The translations under genes were made by a program, and so were the position numbers. Source: Nymphaea colorata (Eukaryota > Streptophyta > Magnoliopsida > Nymphaeales > Nymphaeaceae). From it: a DNA stretch of 64,000 nucleotides. This document shows, piece by piece, positions 1-10,010 of this stretch. The DNA is taken from assembly GCF_008831285.2 (NCBI RefSeq), contig NC_045142.1, forward strand, positions 9,846,952 to 9,910,951, given 5' to 3'. The notes under the pieces are model-generated. The model did no database searches, was not told the origin of the DNA, and was given only the letters and a program-made list of their open reading frames with translations. Every line of letters begins with the position of its first letter. Position 1 is the stretch's first letter.

Positions 1-829
1 GTAGAGTCATTTCCTTTATCTTGGCCTCTTTTTGTCTTTCTTTGTTTTGCATCCTTTTAAAAAAGGCAAACAGACGTTGGACTACTTGTTCTTTTCCTAT
101 TTTGAACACACTACAGTCTGTATAAAATTACAAATAGTGTATGGACCAATTTCATCTAATGTAACTGATCCAAGTATGATATCATGTCTATCATCATCTA
201 TCTGTACAAAGTTTGCACTGATTGTTTTCTTCCTATTTTTATCGGTATATTTAAGGCAAATTGTGTAGTCTTCTTTCTCTGTATATTGTTTCTACTTTGG
301 TGTCTTCAGGATAATATAGTCAATTGCTAATTATCTCTTTTTTGCAAAAATTCATGTTTGCACCTATATTAATGAAGGTTTGACCTTTTGTCCATTTTTT
401 CCTTTTATCTGGGACAATTTGGACTGTGATAATTATGCAAATGTTGGATAGGGAGATCTTTTTTATTTGTCTTATCTCTGAATTTTTAAGACTATTTTTT
501 TTGTATGAAATTTCAAAAGGTAATAGGAGTTGTACATTTCTCTTGTATAGCCTTTGCTACTTTCTTTGAGGTTGTGCACCTTTCTTAGTGTTTTAGAGCT
601 ATTCGGACTTAATTATATGAATAAATTTTCTCTATTTCAGAATTTGATTTCTCTTATTATGATTCTTCTAAGTTTGTAGTCTTTTCACTTCTTCCACTAT
701 GGATGATCTCGTACGTGATAGTTGATGTGAAATTATTGCAAAATTCATTTCTACAAACTAACTAGTCTGGTTCAGACTTTGATGTTGTGAACTGTTATGT
801 CTTCTTCTTTCTTTTTTTACACCATGCAG
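1..829. other. AT-rich stretch, no gene recognised
   Basis: I see no coding region, RNA gene or clear transposon end here. The sequence is T-rich on the plus strand with short homopolymer runs. It lies downstream, in the minus-strand sense, of the pararetrovirus fragment that follows and may be its eroded continuation, but I found no protease or reverse transcriptase motif to support that. Confidence 0.4.
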
Positions 830-2280
830 ATTCGCCCTACTGCTACCAAATATGTTTTTGAAATGTTGATGATATCCAGTGTTTCATCGTCTTCTTCAAT
901 TTTTAGTTGAAACACATTTTTGTCTTAGAGACACTCTTCAAATTCTTCCTCATTTTCTGTTAAATCTCGAACTTGTTCGATCTCTAGGACTTTAAACATC
1001 ATTTTGATTTGTTTACGGCTTCTGCTAGGGCATTTGTTGGCATAATGGCCCTTTTTTGGCAAGCAAAACACCTGTCATCCTTTTTTTTTGTCATTGTTTC
1101 TTCTTGTTCTGAAGAATCTATAGAGCTTGAACTGCCTTTTCGTTTTGGTTCTTCTGAACTTTGGCTTGAATCTTCTTGATAGATTATGTTCTTATGTGCC
1201 ATCAATCTGACTATAGATATTTTTTTTGGCTTTGGGACATTCATTTTTTGCTCAAATTCTATAATATAACCTTTTTTTATTTCTTGTTGGCCTATCTGTT
1301 GCAAATCTACGAGAGTTAAACTTTCTACCAGTACATTTTTGTGAGATAGTTCATTCAGTACTATATTGCCAAGTGATTCTGGCAAAGAGGCAAGAAAGGA
1401 CATACTAATTGTTGGCAATGCATGTGCTCCTAGGCGGTATGCTTCATTGAGATAATCTTCGGCGTACTGTTCGAATTGGCTCATATCCTTCAACTTTCTT
1501 TTTCTGAACATAAGTCAGTCTGATGACTGATGTGCTAGCAGGTTGGGTTGTAACTCCAAAATTATCCGGTTTCCCAATACTGATAGGTCTTCTTGCATGA
1601 TCTCTTGTTTTTTCTAAGTCTGGTAAAAACTTCCACCAGTTTGTCACATGTCCTGAAAAGAAGAAGGGTAGTATTGTCCATGCATGTTTTAGAGACATCC
1701 TTTTCTGAGTAACTATCATATACAGGTGTTGAGCCTATAGTCGGATTACTTCGGCAACTTTTGTGATTGTGCATATATCGATGTTCAGAATTGGTATTTT
1801 TTATCCTAGAGAGTTCACATGTTTTTTTTTTTTTACTTCTGCATCCTCATGTAGCCTTTAGAATCCCCAACATCACTAAAATTAGGCATAAGATAAAAAT
1901 CTTTGTATGTCGGGGGTTTTGGTCAGACTAATGAAAGAGTATGGGCTAATTTCTTTGATCGACATGTTTTTGGAATGTGCTTGTAAGGCTTCTTTTTTTC
2001 ATGCCTTGAACTCTTTTTTCTCCACATCTAGGAGGGGCTTGATAGTTTTCATGTTATCATGGATGGCTTGGAGCTGTTTCTTAAATCCTCTTGTTTCCTC
2101 TTGAAGTGTTTTTCTGCATACATGCTTCAATGGATAAGATAGTTGAGTTGTTTGGTATTGTCATCCTGAATGACTGGGCTGAGTGTAGTAGTAGATGGCT
2201 TATGTTTGCTTTGAACTCGAGCATACCTTTCTGAACTTCATCTGTCATGGTAGTAGTATAGGTCATTTTTTGGGGGCCAC
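830..2280 (-). pseudogene. Endogenous plant pararetrovirus (caulimovirid-like) coat-region fragment, broken
   Basis: On the minus strand, overlapping frames at about 2266-2081, 1774-1444 and 1511-999 give pieces of one protein. They include a W-rich capsid-like segment, then a Lys/Ser/Glu-rich stretch and the start of a Cys zinc-knuckle (CxxC) near 1068-1057. The His and last Cys of the knuckle fall in a different frame, so a frameshift lies inside the motif. Acidic residues follow, as is usual near the C-terminus of caulimovirid coat proteins. At least two frameshifts and several stops are present, so nothing here can be expressed intact. The family assignment rests on pattern recognition. 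A degenerate LTR-retrotransposon gag is the alternative. No movement protein, protease or reverse transcriptase was found nearby. Confidence 0.55.
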
Positions 2281-2980
2281 TCTACTAAGGACATAATTTG
2301 CTCTTTCTAATCTTTCTGCTTTGGGTGATGCCATCATCTTCATCTTTACTGTAGAATTCCTGTTAGGGGATGATTCTCCTCAGAGAAATTTTTTATGGTT
2401 GGAAGTATCGGAGACAGGCTTAGTGACCTTATTGGTTGCAACTGTAACTCACACCCAAAAGTTTATAAAAGTAAGCTATTACTTGTTAAAATGAACTCCA
2501 AGCTCTGCCCTTGTGATGGAAGTTGATGTCATTGCTTCTCGTTGTTAAGTGAAGGACAATCTAGTTATCTTTCATTGTTAAGGAATAGTTTTATCTTATT
2601 GGGGCTAATTTGCAATTACTTTAACCTTTTCTTTTTAGGAGTGGTTGTTTGAGAATTAGGTGGAAAATTTGAGTGCTTAACTAAGGTCCTTCCAAAAATA
2701 AGTGGCTATTTGTTATGTGCTTTGAGTGGCTTTTTTATAATTTTTTTGCTTTTTAAACTAGTTCTCCATTGAGTGCTCAAAGAAGTAAAGGGCTGAAAGC
2801 AACTAAGTGCGCCAAATGGGCAGCCTAGTTTTGTATCTGGCCGTGGCCAAACTTCCCGAGCCTCTAGGGGCTCTATGCAGCTAAAATGGTAGCATGTGGT
2901 CGATATTGTTCCATGCCAAAATATTTGGCAGGCAAAACTTCTGTTGTTAGCACTGTGCTTATGATTGGGCCAATTCATCC
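2281..2980. other. Intergenic, nothing recognised
   Basis: I see no supported gene. The short open frames are not conserved-looking and have no splice context. Poly-T tracts are common. The segment separates the pararetrovirus fragment from a small foldback repeat. Confidence 0.4.
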
Positions 2981-3164
2981 CTTAGGAGCTGTTTGGAAAT
3001 AATAACAATATGTTATTGTTACATGTATTTCTTTCTGAGTAAATTTGTAAAACACTTTTTAAAGTGTCTAATAAATTTAACCAATTTTTGTGGTAGATAC
3101 ATAGAAGTGTAACCTAATGTTTCTATTCTCAAACAATGTTTCTATTCTCAAACAGCCCTCTAAG
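2981..3164. repeat. Foldback MITE-like repeat, about 184 bp
   Basis: The left end reads CTTAGGAGCTGTTTGG. The right end, reverse-complemented, reads CTTAGAGGGCTGTTTGAG. These are imperfect terminal inverted repeats of about 25 bp ending in AATA-rich sequence. A short direct duplication (GTTTCTATTCTCAAACA) lies at the right end. No target-site duplication is obvious, so the superfamily is unassigned. The GGCTGTTTGG tip resembles PIF/Harbinger-like MITEs, and a similar tip occurs at 44969-45087. Confidence 0.45.
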
Positions 3165-3883
3165 ACACGTTTGATGGGAAGGTGTAGCTCCTTGCACATC
3201 AAACATGGTATCAAATTTGTTACTTTGGGGTGATTTCGAGAAACATTCCGAAAGTTCATCAATTTCGGAGCAAAAAAAATTGATGTTAGGATGAGCATTG
3301 CTTCTGCCGCAGCCGCCCTCCTCCTTGCCTCAGCCTCAATGCAGCACGAAGAATTATTTCACTTTACACATCCGCTCTGTTCAGGAAACAGAGCAATAAG
3401 TTGTCCCTATGATGGTGCAGCGGAACAGTGACACTGAAGGCGGGTTCCGTCTCGAACCGCTGGTGAAGAGAAAAAGGAAAAACAAACAAAGTTATCTTTG
3501 CAGAAGCAACAAATACGTGGTCGAGTTCTTCTTCAGCCTTATGCTGCTGTCATTGGGCTCCATCGTCTCGCTCAAGGGAAGGAATATGCCCCTAGCTCCA
3601 TGGGGAAGTTATACCAAAGCATAAGACAATTGGATACTTCTTACATAACTGCAGGCCCCGCTTCACTTGACAATGTAAAGGCCGAGCTCGTAAACCCTCC
3701 GCTGCCTTGTTTCAAGCTCGGCCAAGGTAGCCTCCCTTTGCCATAGAAGGGCACTACTAGTGCACCCGCTTCCAACAAAATGTTATACAAATGCATCTAC
3801 TGCCACAGAGGGTTTTAATCGGAGAGGTCCCAAGCATTGAAACCAAAAAAGAAGCAAAAAAGTTTGCAACTCGAAGGGTTTCC
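3165..3883. other. Exon-like but unidentified sequence beside the copia insertion
   Basis: Base composition is more balanced than in the surroundings and there is an 82-codon open frame at 3498-3746 (+), but I recognise no protein on either strand. On the minus strand, joining across the copia insertion site gives a CT-rich stretch followed by ATG (near 10016), as in plant 5' leaders. This could be the remains of a minus-strand gene cut by the transposon. Support is weak: the frames close quickly and no splice structure was found. Confidence 0.25.
3879..3883. repeat. Target-site duplication TTTCC, left copy of copia-1
   Basis: TTTCC directly precedes the 5' LTR and is repeated exactly at 10011-10015 after the 3' LTR. 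Five base pairs is the usual copia duplication size, so both element ends are intact. Confidence 0.95.
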
Positions 3884-4357
3884 TGTAAGATCATTTGGTG
3901 GGCCGACATATGTCAATTAGGAATTTCAGACATTATGGCTGTCTTAACTTAAATATCCGCTTAAGTGATTGCATTTTGGGATATTACGTCATTTTAGATG
4001 GTATGGGGTAATTTTGAAATGTATAGATACCAGTACGCAATTACGGAGTCTTTGATGGACAGAATCCGTAATTGTCCTTATTATAAAATGGTAGTGGTCC
4101 CTGGGGTCGTGCAAGGGTTGCCTGAAACCTTGGTTTCTAGGGTTTTCCTCTTCCCCATCTGAGAGAAACCTCAAGCGCGCCGCACGTACCCTGGAAGACC
4201 CTGCTGCGATCTTCCCGTGCACCAGATCAGATGGATTCAGGTACGCTTCCACTTTAGTTTAAGGTTTCATTTATTTCAATGATTTAGCATGAGCATGATC
4301 CTGTTTAGGGTATATACGTTTGGTTTTGTATATGCGATATGGGGAAAAATCCCAACA
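3884..4357 (+). repeat. 5' LTR of copia-1
   Basis: A 474-bp terminal repeat with TG...CA ends. Its match at 9537-10010 has the same length. Short inverted ends TGT/ACA are present. A GC-richer zone near 4090-4240 includes a TTATAAAA box at 4079-4086, which is a plausible promoter for the element's transcript. Confidence 0.95.
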
Positions 4358-4359
4358 AT

Positions 4360-4372
4360 TGGTATCAGAGCC
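4360..4372 (+). promoter_or_regulatory. Primer-binding site of copia-1 (initiator tRNA-Met)
   Basis: TGGTATCAGAGCC lies two bases after the 5' LTR. It is complementary to the 3' end of plant initiator tRNA-Met, the standard primer of plant copia elements. Confidence 0.95.
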
Positions 4373-4487
4373 CATGTTCTTCGTTAAATCGTTGAATTTT
4401 TGGATGATTTTGTGTGTCTTCCCGTTGGGTTCTTCCCTGTTCTTCGGCTGCAAGTATTGTTTTCAAAAAAAAAATTGGGAAGGGGGC

Positions 4488-4523
4488 GACGGCCTCCATC
4501 GCATGGGCGATGGAAGCCGTCGG
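4488..4523 (+). other. Strong hairpin in copia-1 leader
   Basis: Arms 4488-4503 and 4508-4523 pair at 15 of 16 positions around a 4-base loop (ATGG). It sits about 115 bases after the primer-binding site, where retroelement RNAs often carry packaging or dimerisation structures. Function is inferred from position only. Confidence 0.55.
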
Positions 4524-5210
4524 CTTCCGTAGCAACCGGAGAAAAGGGAGAAGGGGAGGAGCGCGTCGGCCGGGATGGGTGGGCAGCAACCGCCGGATTC
4601 GTACGGACCGGCCGCTTGCTTGCTGTGCGCCATGCCTTCGATTTCTGAAGGAAGGGCAGCGAGGGACGATGGCGGGAGAAAAAGGCTTTGCCCACCTCCG
4701 TCTGGCCACATCCAGCCTCGCCGGGGAGTCCACCATCGCCGGACGGCGCCGTGCAACGAACTGATGCCCACCCTCTGCCTGCCGGTGGCTTCTGGCCGCC
4801 GCTTCAGCCACCCATTCAAGCAAAAGGGGCAAAATCTGAGAAATAAGGGCTCGCCCGATTCCAGCACCCACCTTCGCAACTCCACCGCCGGGAGATTCCT
4901 CGTCACCGGACGGCGCCATGCCACCCGCCGGCGCCCACCCAAGGCCCCCGGAGGCCTACCGGAGGTGGTGAATATGTCGTTCGCTGCCGTTCGGCGTCTG
5001 GCAGGCGAACGGTGGTTTTCGGTCGAGTGGAGACGACGCTCGGGCGGTCGAGCTGGGTTGGACCGGGTCGGGTCTTGCAGACCCGATCCGGATCCATCAG
5101 ATTTTAAAAAAAAAAAAATCATTTTGCCGCCCGCCCGCGCCTCGCAGTTAAAAGATTTCGGACCGGGTCGGGGCTGGCAGGACCCGACCCGTATCCATAC
5201 GGCCTGGTTT

Positions 5211-5700
5211 TAAAGCTCGAACCGGTTCATTCGGTTTCAGACCGGTTCAATCTGATTCAGAACCGATTCGGTTCGATTCAGACCGTTTCGGACCTTTTGG
5301 GGACCGATTCAGATCTTATCTGGACCGGTTCAGTTGTTTTTGGGACCGGTTCATTCAGTTTTAAAACCGATTCGGACCCTTTTCAGAACGGTTCAGTTGT
5401 TTTCAGACCGGTTCAGTTGATTTTCAGACCGATTCAGGGCATTTCAGACCGGTTTAATCAGTTTTAGAACCGATTCGAACCATTTTCAGACCGGTTCAGT
5501 TGTTTTCAGTCCGGTTCAGTGGATTTCAGACCGGTTCAGTTGATTTTCTGACCGATACAGGGCATTTTAGACCGGTTCATTCAGTTTTTGGACCGATTTT
5601 AGCCATTTTTTTACCCGGTTCAATGGGTTTCGGAACCGATACGGACAATTTTGAACGGTTTGTCCAATTTTTAGACCGGTTCAGCCCTATTTAGGGGCAT
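5211..5700 (+). repeat. Degenerate ACCGGTTCAG tandem array
   Basis: About 20-25 units of roughly 18-27 bp share the core ACCGGTTCAG or its variant ACCGATTCAG, separated by T-rich spacers. A looser higher-order period of about 100 bp is suggested by recurring TCAGTTGTTTTCAG and TCAGGGCATTT phrases (for example near 5396 and 5498, and near 5436 and 5560). The core ACCGGT is its own reverse complement, so the array is rich in small palindromes. Confidence 0.75.
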
Positions 5701-6522
5701 GTGGGTGTTCTAGTTGCGGTTTAAGAACGATAAGGGCCACTTTAAGGCCGATTCAATGGTTCTTGACCCACTTAAGTACAATTATGGTATCGGTTTATAA
5801 AATTTTGGACTCTTTTGGGCCCATATCATTGAATCATTTGGTTTTGGATTTAATGTAGGGCAAATTTGTATGTAATTTGGTTTATGCATCAAGTTTTGGA
5901 TTCATGTAAGGCAATTTTGTATGTGTCACGTCATTGAATCATTTGGTTTTAGATTCAACGAATGACAAATTTTATATGTAATTTTAATTCATGTATCATG
6001 TTTTGTATGTTTTAAACTTGTGGGTGTACTTTAGATGAATATTTGGATTATGAATTTAATCTTTGGCCATGTCTATTGTTTAAAATGAGTACGTTTGTAC
6101 TTTATGTCGCCAAAGTGACCTCTGTTGTACGAATTTGCCTGTTTTGAACATTAGATGATAGTATACTTGATCCATGTGGACAATGATCAACCCAAAGGAG
6201 GATTGTTGTTTGGTCAGGTTTAAGTATACAGGACAATGAATATGTGATAATTTTTCAGGTTTCCATGTGAATAGCGAGTCAATCCAAAGATAGGCTCGTT
6301 GTTTGATATGGATAATTATCTATATTCATTGTTGACCAAGAATACCACTTATAGTTAGTATTTCAATCCAAAGATTGGATATTAACGTTGCACCGGTACC
6401 TTGTGATGGGATTTAGGCCATTGTATTTAAATTCATTTATATTTGTTATTTCATTTTTGTACATGTTTTGATTGTGAGCATGTTTGGTATTTTTTGTTCT
6501 TTGTACAGTGAGTTCTACTTCC

Positions 6523-7310
6523 ATGATATCTGCAAATTTGAGTACTGAGTTAAATGGTTCGAATTTTAAGGACTTGAAAGAAACTGTTATTATTGTTCTG
6601 GGTTGTATGGATCTAGACCTTGCATTTAGGGAGTTATGCCCACCTCATCCAACAGATCAAAGTTCCCATGAGGATAAGCGGTACTTTGAACGGTGGGAAC
6701 GCTCAAACCGCATGTGTCTAATGATCATGAAGATATCAATCCCAGAAAATTTTCGGGGCTCTATTACTGAAAATGCTAGTGCCAAGGCGTTCCTTGAAGA
6801 GATTGAAAAACGTTTTGCTAAAAATGAAAAGGCTGAAACAAGCACTCTTTTGAGTAAACTTGTGAAGCTGAAGTATAAAAGTAAGGGGAACATACGGGAG
6901 CACATTATGGAAATGTCTCATATTGCTTCAAAATTACAGGCGCTAGGTCTGAGGTTACCCGAAGACTTTATAGTGCATATGGTTCTTCTTTCTCTTCCAC
7001 CACAGTTTGGACAGTTTAAGTTAGTTATAACTGTCAGAAGGAGAAATGGACTCTTAATGAGTTCATTTCGCACTGTGTGGAAGAAGATGAGAGATTGAAT
7101 CATGATAGGATAGAAAGTGCTCACTTGGCTACTACGCCTAAAAGTAAGAAAATGAAGGCTATTAAGGAAGTTGCAGTTGATCATGCATCCATCAAGAAAC
7201 AAAAGAAGCATAAGGAAGGCAAATCAAGCTGCTTCTTTTGCAAGGATGAAGGTCATATGAAGAAGGATTGTACTAAGTATCACGCATGGCGTGAAAAGAA
7301 AGGTACGATT
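6523..7310 (+). pseudogene. Copia-1 gag, frameshifted
   Basis: This encodes a copia-type Gag in two frames. The first part (ATG at 6523) has an NGSNF start and a UBN2-like helical domain. The frame shifts near 7020, after which the capsid tail and a Cys-His zinc knuckle (CxxCxxxxHxxxxC, about 7231-7272) continue in another frame. The product would bind and package element RNA in the cytoplasm. The shift removes the knuckle from the main product, so Gag is probably non-functional. The family call is firm from the domain order. The lineage is unassigned, with a loose resemblance to Tork-type gag. Confidence 0.85.
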
Positions 7311-9135
7311 CTTACTTTGGTTTGTTCTGAGGTTAATTTAATTTCAGTACCAAGGCACTTGTGGGTAGATTCGGTTGCTACTACTCACATAAGTGTTTCC
7401 GTGCAGGGCTGCCTAAATTGTCGAACGTCAATTGATGCTGAAAGATTCATCTATGAGGGCGATGACATGAAGGCGAAGATTGAAGTCATAGCAGATTTTT
7501 TGAGTTATTGTTAAAGACTGGTTGTTATTTGAATTTGATAGAAACTTATGTAATACCGCCTTTTAGACGGAATTTGGTTGTTATTTCCTTACTGAACAAA
7601 TTTGGTTATTATTGTTCATTTAGAGGAAATAAATTTAAGTAGTTTCTGCATTCAAATTTGAATTCCACTGGTTCTTTGTCTAGTAGCGATAACTTTTATT
7701 TGTTTGATACGGTTGCTTCATATAATGAAACCTTGCATGTTACGTTTAGTGGTACTAAAAGAAAATTAGCCAAAGAAAATTCTGCTATGTTATGGCATTG
7801 GCGCTTAGGACATATCTCTGAAAAGAGAATATAAAGGCTTATGTCAAAAGGAATTCTTGAGTCCCTTGATTTTGCAGACTTTAATGTTTGCATTGAATGC
7901 ATAAAGGAAAAATGAACAAACATTAAGGGGTTATAAGTTTTTTTAATCCATTCAGTAAGTCTTTCTTTGAAAGAAAAACGTTCATTTCTTTGAGGATATT
8001 GAGTTTGGGAGGTGATCAGGTTATGAACATTGCTTTTGAAGAGGGACCTGAGTCCACTCTATTCAGAAGAAGGCAATGATGTCGATAAACTGAAGAACAA
8101 ACTCAACAACCTCAAGAAAATTAAGTAGAGGTGTCACTAAGGAAATCCATATATGGACTAAAGCAAGCTTTCCAGTCAATAGTATTACAAATTTCATTAA
8201 ATTACAGTTTCATTTGGTTTCGAGACTAATATGATTGACGAATATGTATACCAAAAGTTCAGTGGGCAAATTTATCTTTTTTGGTTTTATATGTCGATGA
8301 TATATTGCTGGCAAGTAATGATGTAGGCATATTGCATGAAACTAATAATTTTTGTCAACAAAGTTTGACATGAAAGATCTTGGTTGTGCATCTTTTGTAT
8401 TGGGGATCCAAATATTTCGAGATCATTCTCGGGGTATCTTAGATTATCACAAAAAGGTCTACATTGATAAGGTGCTTCAGTGATTTGACATGAAAGATTG
8501 TAAACCAGGAGATACTCCAGTTGCTAAAAAAAAAGTGAAATTGAATCTAAGGAAATGGAAAGGATTCCCTATTCGTTTGTTGTGGGAATTCTTATGTATG
8601 CTCAGGTTTGTACTCATTCGGATATTGCTTTTATCATTGGAATGTTAGGCAGATACTTAAGTGATCATGGTATGGATCATTGGGAAGCAGCCAAAAGGGT
8701 ATTGAGGTTCCTACAAAAAACAAAAGGTTTTATGCTCACATACATGAAGTCAGACCAGTGGGAGATCATTGGGTATTCAGATTCTGACTTTGCTGGGTGC
8801 CAAGATAATGGCATTCAATCAGGTTTTGTGATTGCAGAATTTTGTCACGAGGCTGCGCATTATGTATGGTATAGAAAGACCACTAAGGTTGTTGTGTGAC
8901 AATAATTCAGCAATCATGTACTCTTATAACAGCCATAGTTTGTCAAAGTCGAAGCACATCGACATTAAGTTTTTGGGCTGTTAAAGAGGGGATACAGAAT
9001 GGTCAGGTATCTTTAGAGTATATTGGGACAAACTCTATGATTGCGGATCCGCTTACCAAGGGTTTAACACATAAGGTCTTTCACGAACATGTTGTTCATA
9101 TGGGGGTGTTATCCTTGGATGATGTGCTGGTTTAG
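7311..9135 (+). pseudogene. Copia-1 pol remnant: protease, pre-integrase, reverse transcriptase, RNase H
   Basis: Recognisable pieces in order: a protease segment at about 7357-7400, where the Asp-Ser-Gly active site reads Asp-Ser-Val; a GAG-pre-integrase His/Cys region at about 7730-7920 with internal stops; damaged sequence at 7930-8100 where the integrase core should be; the reverse-transcriptase YVDD box at about 8290-8302; and RNase H at 8555-9135, ending with the copia-typical ADPLTKGL. Frameshifts occur at about 8380, 8480 and 8890. The integrase D-D-E core is absent, which a large internal deletion would explain. The copy cannot support its own transposition. Confidence 0.9.
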
Positions 9136-9521
9136 TGGGAGTTTATATTTTGTTTACTCTTATGTATGGACACATATTCAGTTTTCTGTAGAATAAAGTT
9201 TGAAATTCTTTGGTTTCATTCTGTGTTTATGTGTTAGGTTTTGATCTTCATAAGGTTTTAAAGTTGGACCAGTTGAGAATAGACATGTTGTAATCACATT
9301 GCATGTAATTCTCATGCTATACATCCATATCAGATCTATGTCATTGATTATGTTAACATTTGTGATCATTGAAGGTTTAGCTAATTTTAATATAGTGAAA
9401 GCCGCTTTGGTTCTGTGTTGATATGGTCATGGACGAGATTGGTGAAAATGATGTTTAATAAGATAGCAATTATGAGCTCCTAAGGTTTTGTGTAATGTCT
9501 GAATGTATAAAGACATATTTG

Positions 9522-9536
9522 GCCCAAGTGGGAGAT
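9522..9536 (+). promoter_or_regulatory. Polypurine tract of copia-1
   Basis: The AAGTGGGAGAT purine run directly abuts the 3' LTR start. It is the usual plus-strand primer site and matches the motif seen in many plant copia elements. Confidence 0.9.
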
Positions 9537-10010
9537 TGTAAGATCATTTGATGGGCCGACATATGTCAATTAGGAATTTCAGACATTATGGCTGTCTTAA
9601 CGTAAATATCCGCTTAAGTGATTGCATTTTGGGATATTACGTCATTTTAGATGGTATGGGGTAATTTTGAAATGTATAAATACCAGTACGCAATTACGGA
9701 GTCTTTGATGGGCGGAATCCGTAATTGTCCTTATTATAAAATGGTAGTGGTCTCTGGGGTCGTGCAAGGGTTGCCTGAAACATTGGTTTCTAGGGTTTTC
9801 CTCTTCCCTATCTGAGAGAGACCTCAAGCGCGCCGCACGTACCCTGAAAGACCCTGCTGCGATCTTCCCGTGCACCAGATCAGATGGATTCAGGTACGCT
9901 TCCGCTTTAGTTTAAGGTTTCGTTTATTTCAATGATTTAGCATGAGCATGATCCTGTTTAGGGTATATACGTTTGGTTTTGTATATGCGATATGGAGAGA
10001 AATCCCAACA
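9537..10010 (+). repeat. 3' LTR of copia-1
   Basis: A 474-bp repeat matching 3884-4357 with about 14 substitutions and no indel seen. It is followed by TTTCC, the right copy of the target duplication. Confidence 0.95.

Larger units (their letters stand above)
4373..6522 (+). other. Long atypical leader of copia-1: GC-rich block and CCGGTT array
   Basis: About 2.1 kb separates the primer site from the first gag ATG, far longer than a usual copia leader. Positions 4480-5210 are strikingly GC-rich, with long open frames on both strands that look compositional rather than coding. Positions 5211-5700 hold a degenerate array of ACCGGTTCAG-type units. From 5750 to 6480 the sequence returns to AT-rich DNA with repeated phrases such as TCATTTGGTTTTRGATT. 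The GC-rich block could be captured host DNA, but I recognise no host gene in it. Confidence 0.7.
3884..10010 (+). mobile_element. Copia-1: Ty1/copia LTR retrotransposon, complete ends, defective interior
   Basis: The element is 6127 bp, bounded by two 474-bp LTRs that start TGTAAG and end CCCAACA, with a perfect TTTCC duplication outside. It has a tRNA-Met primer site and a polypurine tract. The coding order is gag, protease, GAG-pre-integrase, reverse transcriptase, RNase H, which fits copia. The integrase catalytic core and most of the N-terminal reverse transcriptase are missing, gag is frameshifted, and the protease active-site Gly is lost. The LTRs differ at about 14 of 474 positions by eye (roughly 97% identical), mostly transitions, so insertion looks fairly recent despite the damaged interior. 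The leader is unusually long, about 2.1 kb, and repeat-filled. The element was probably moved in trans. Confidence 0.95.

Noticed and set aside
3410-3750. Possible host exon on the minus strand (Glu/Arg-rich coiled-coil-like run)
   Set aside because: The run closes at a stop within about 25 residues and I could not match it to a family with confidence.
4365-5213. Overlapping long open frames on both strands of the copia-1 leader
   Set aside because: They arise from GC-rich composition with few stops. No domain, start context or conservation was seen.
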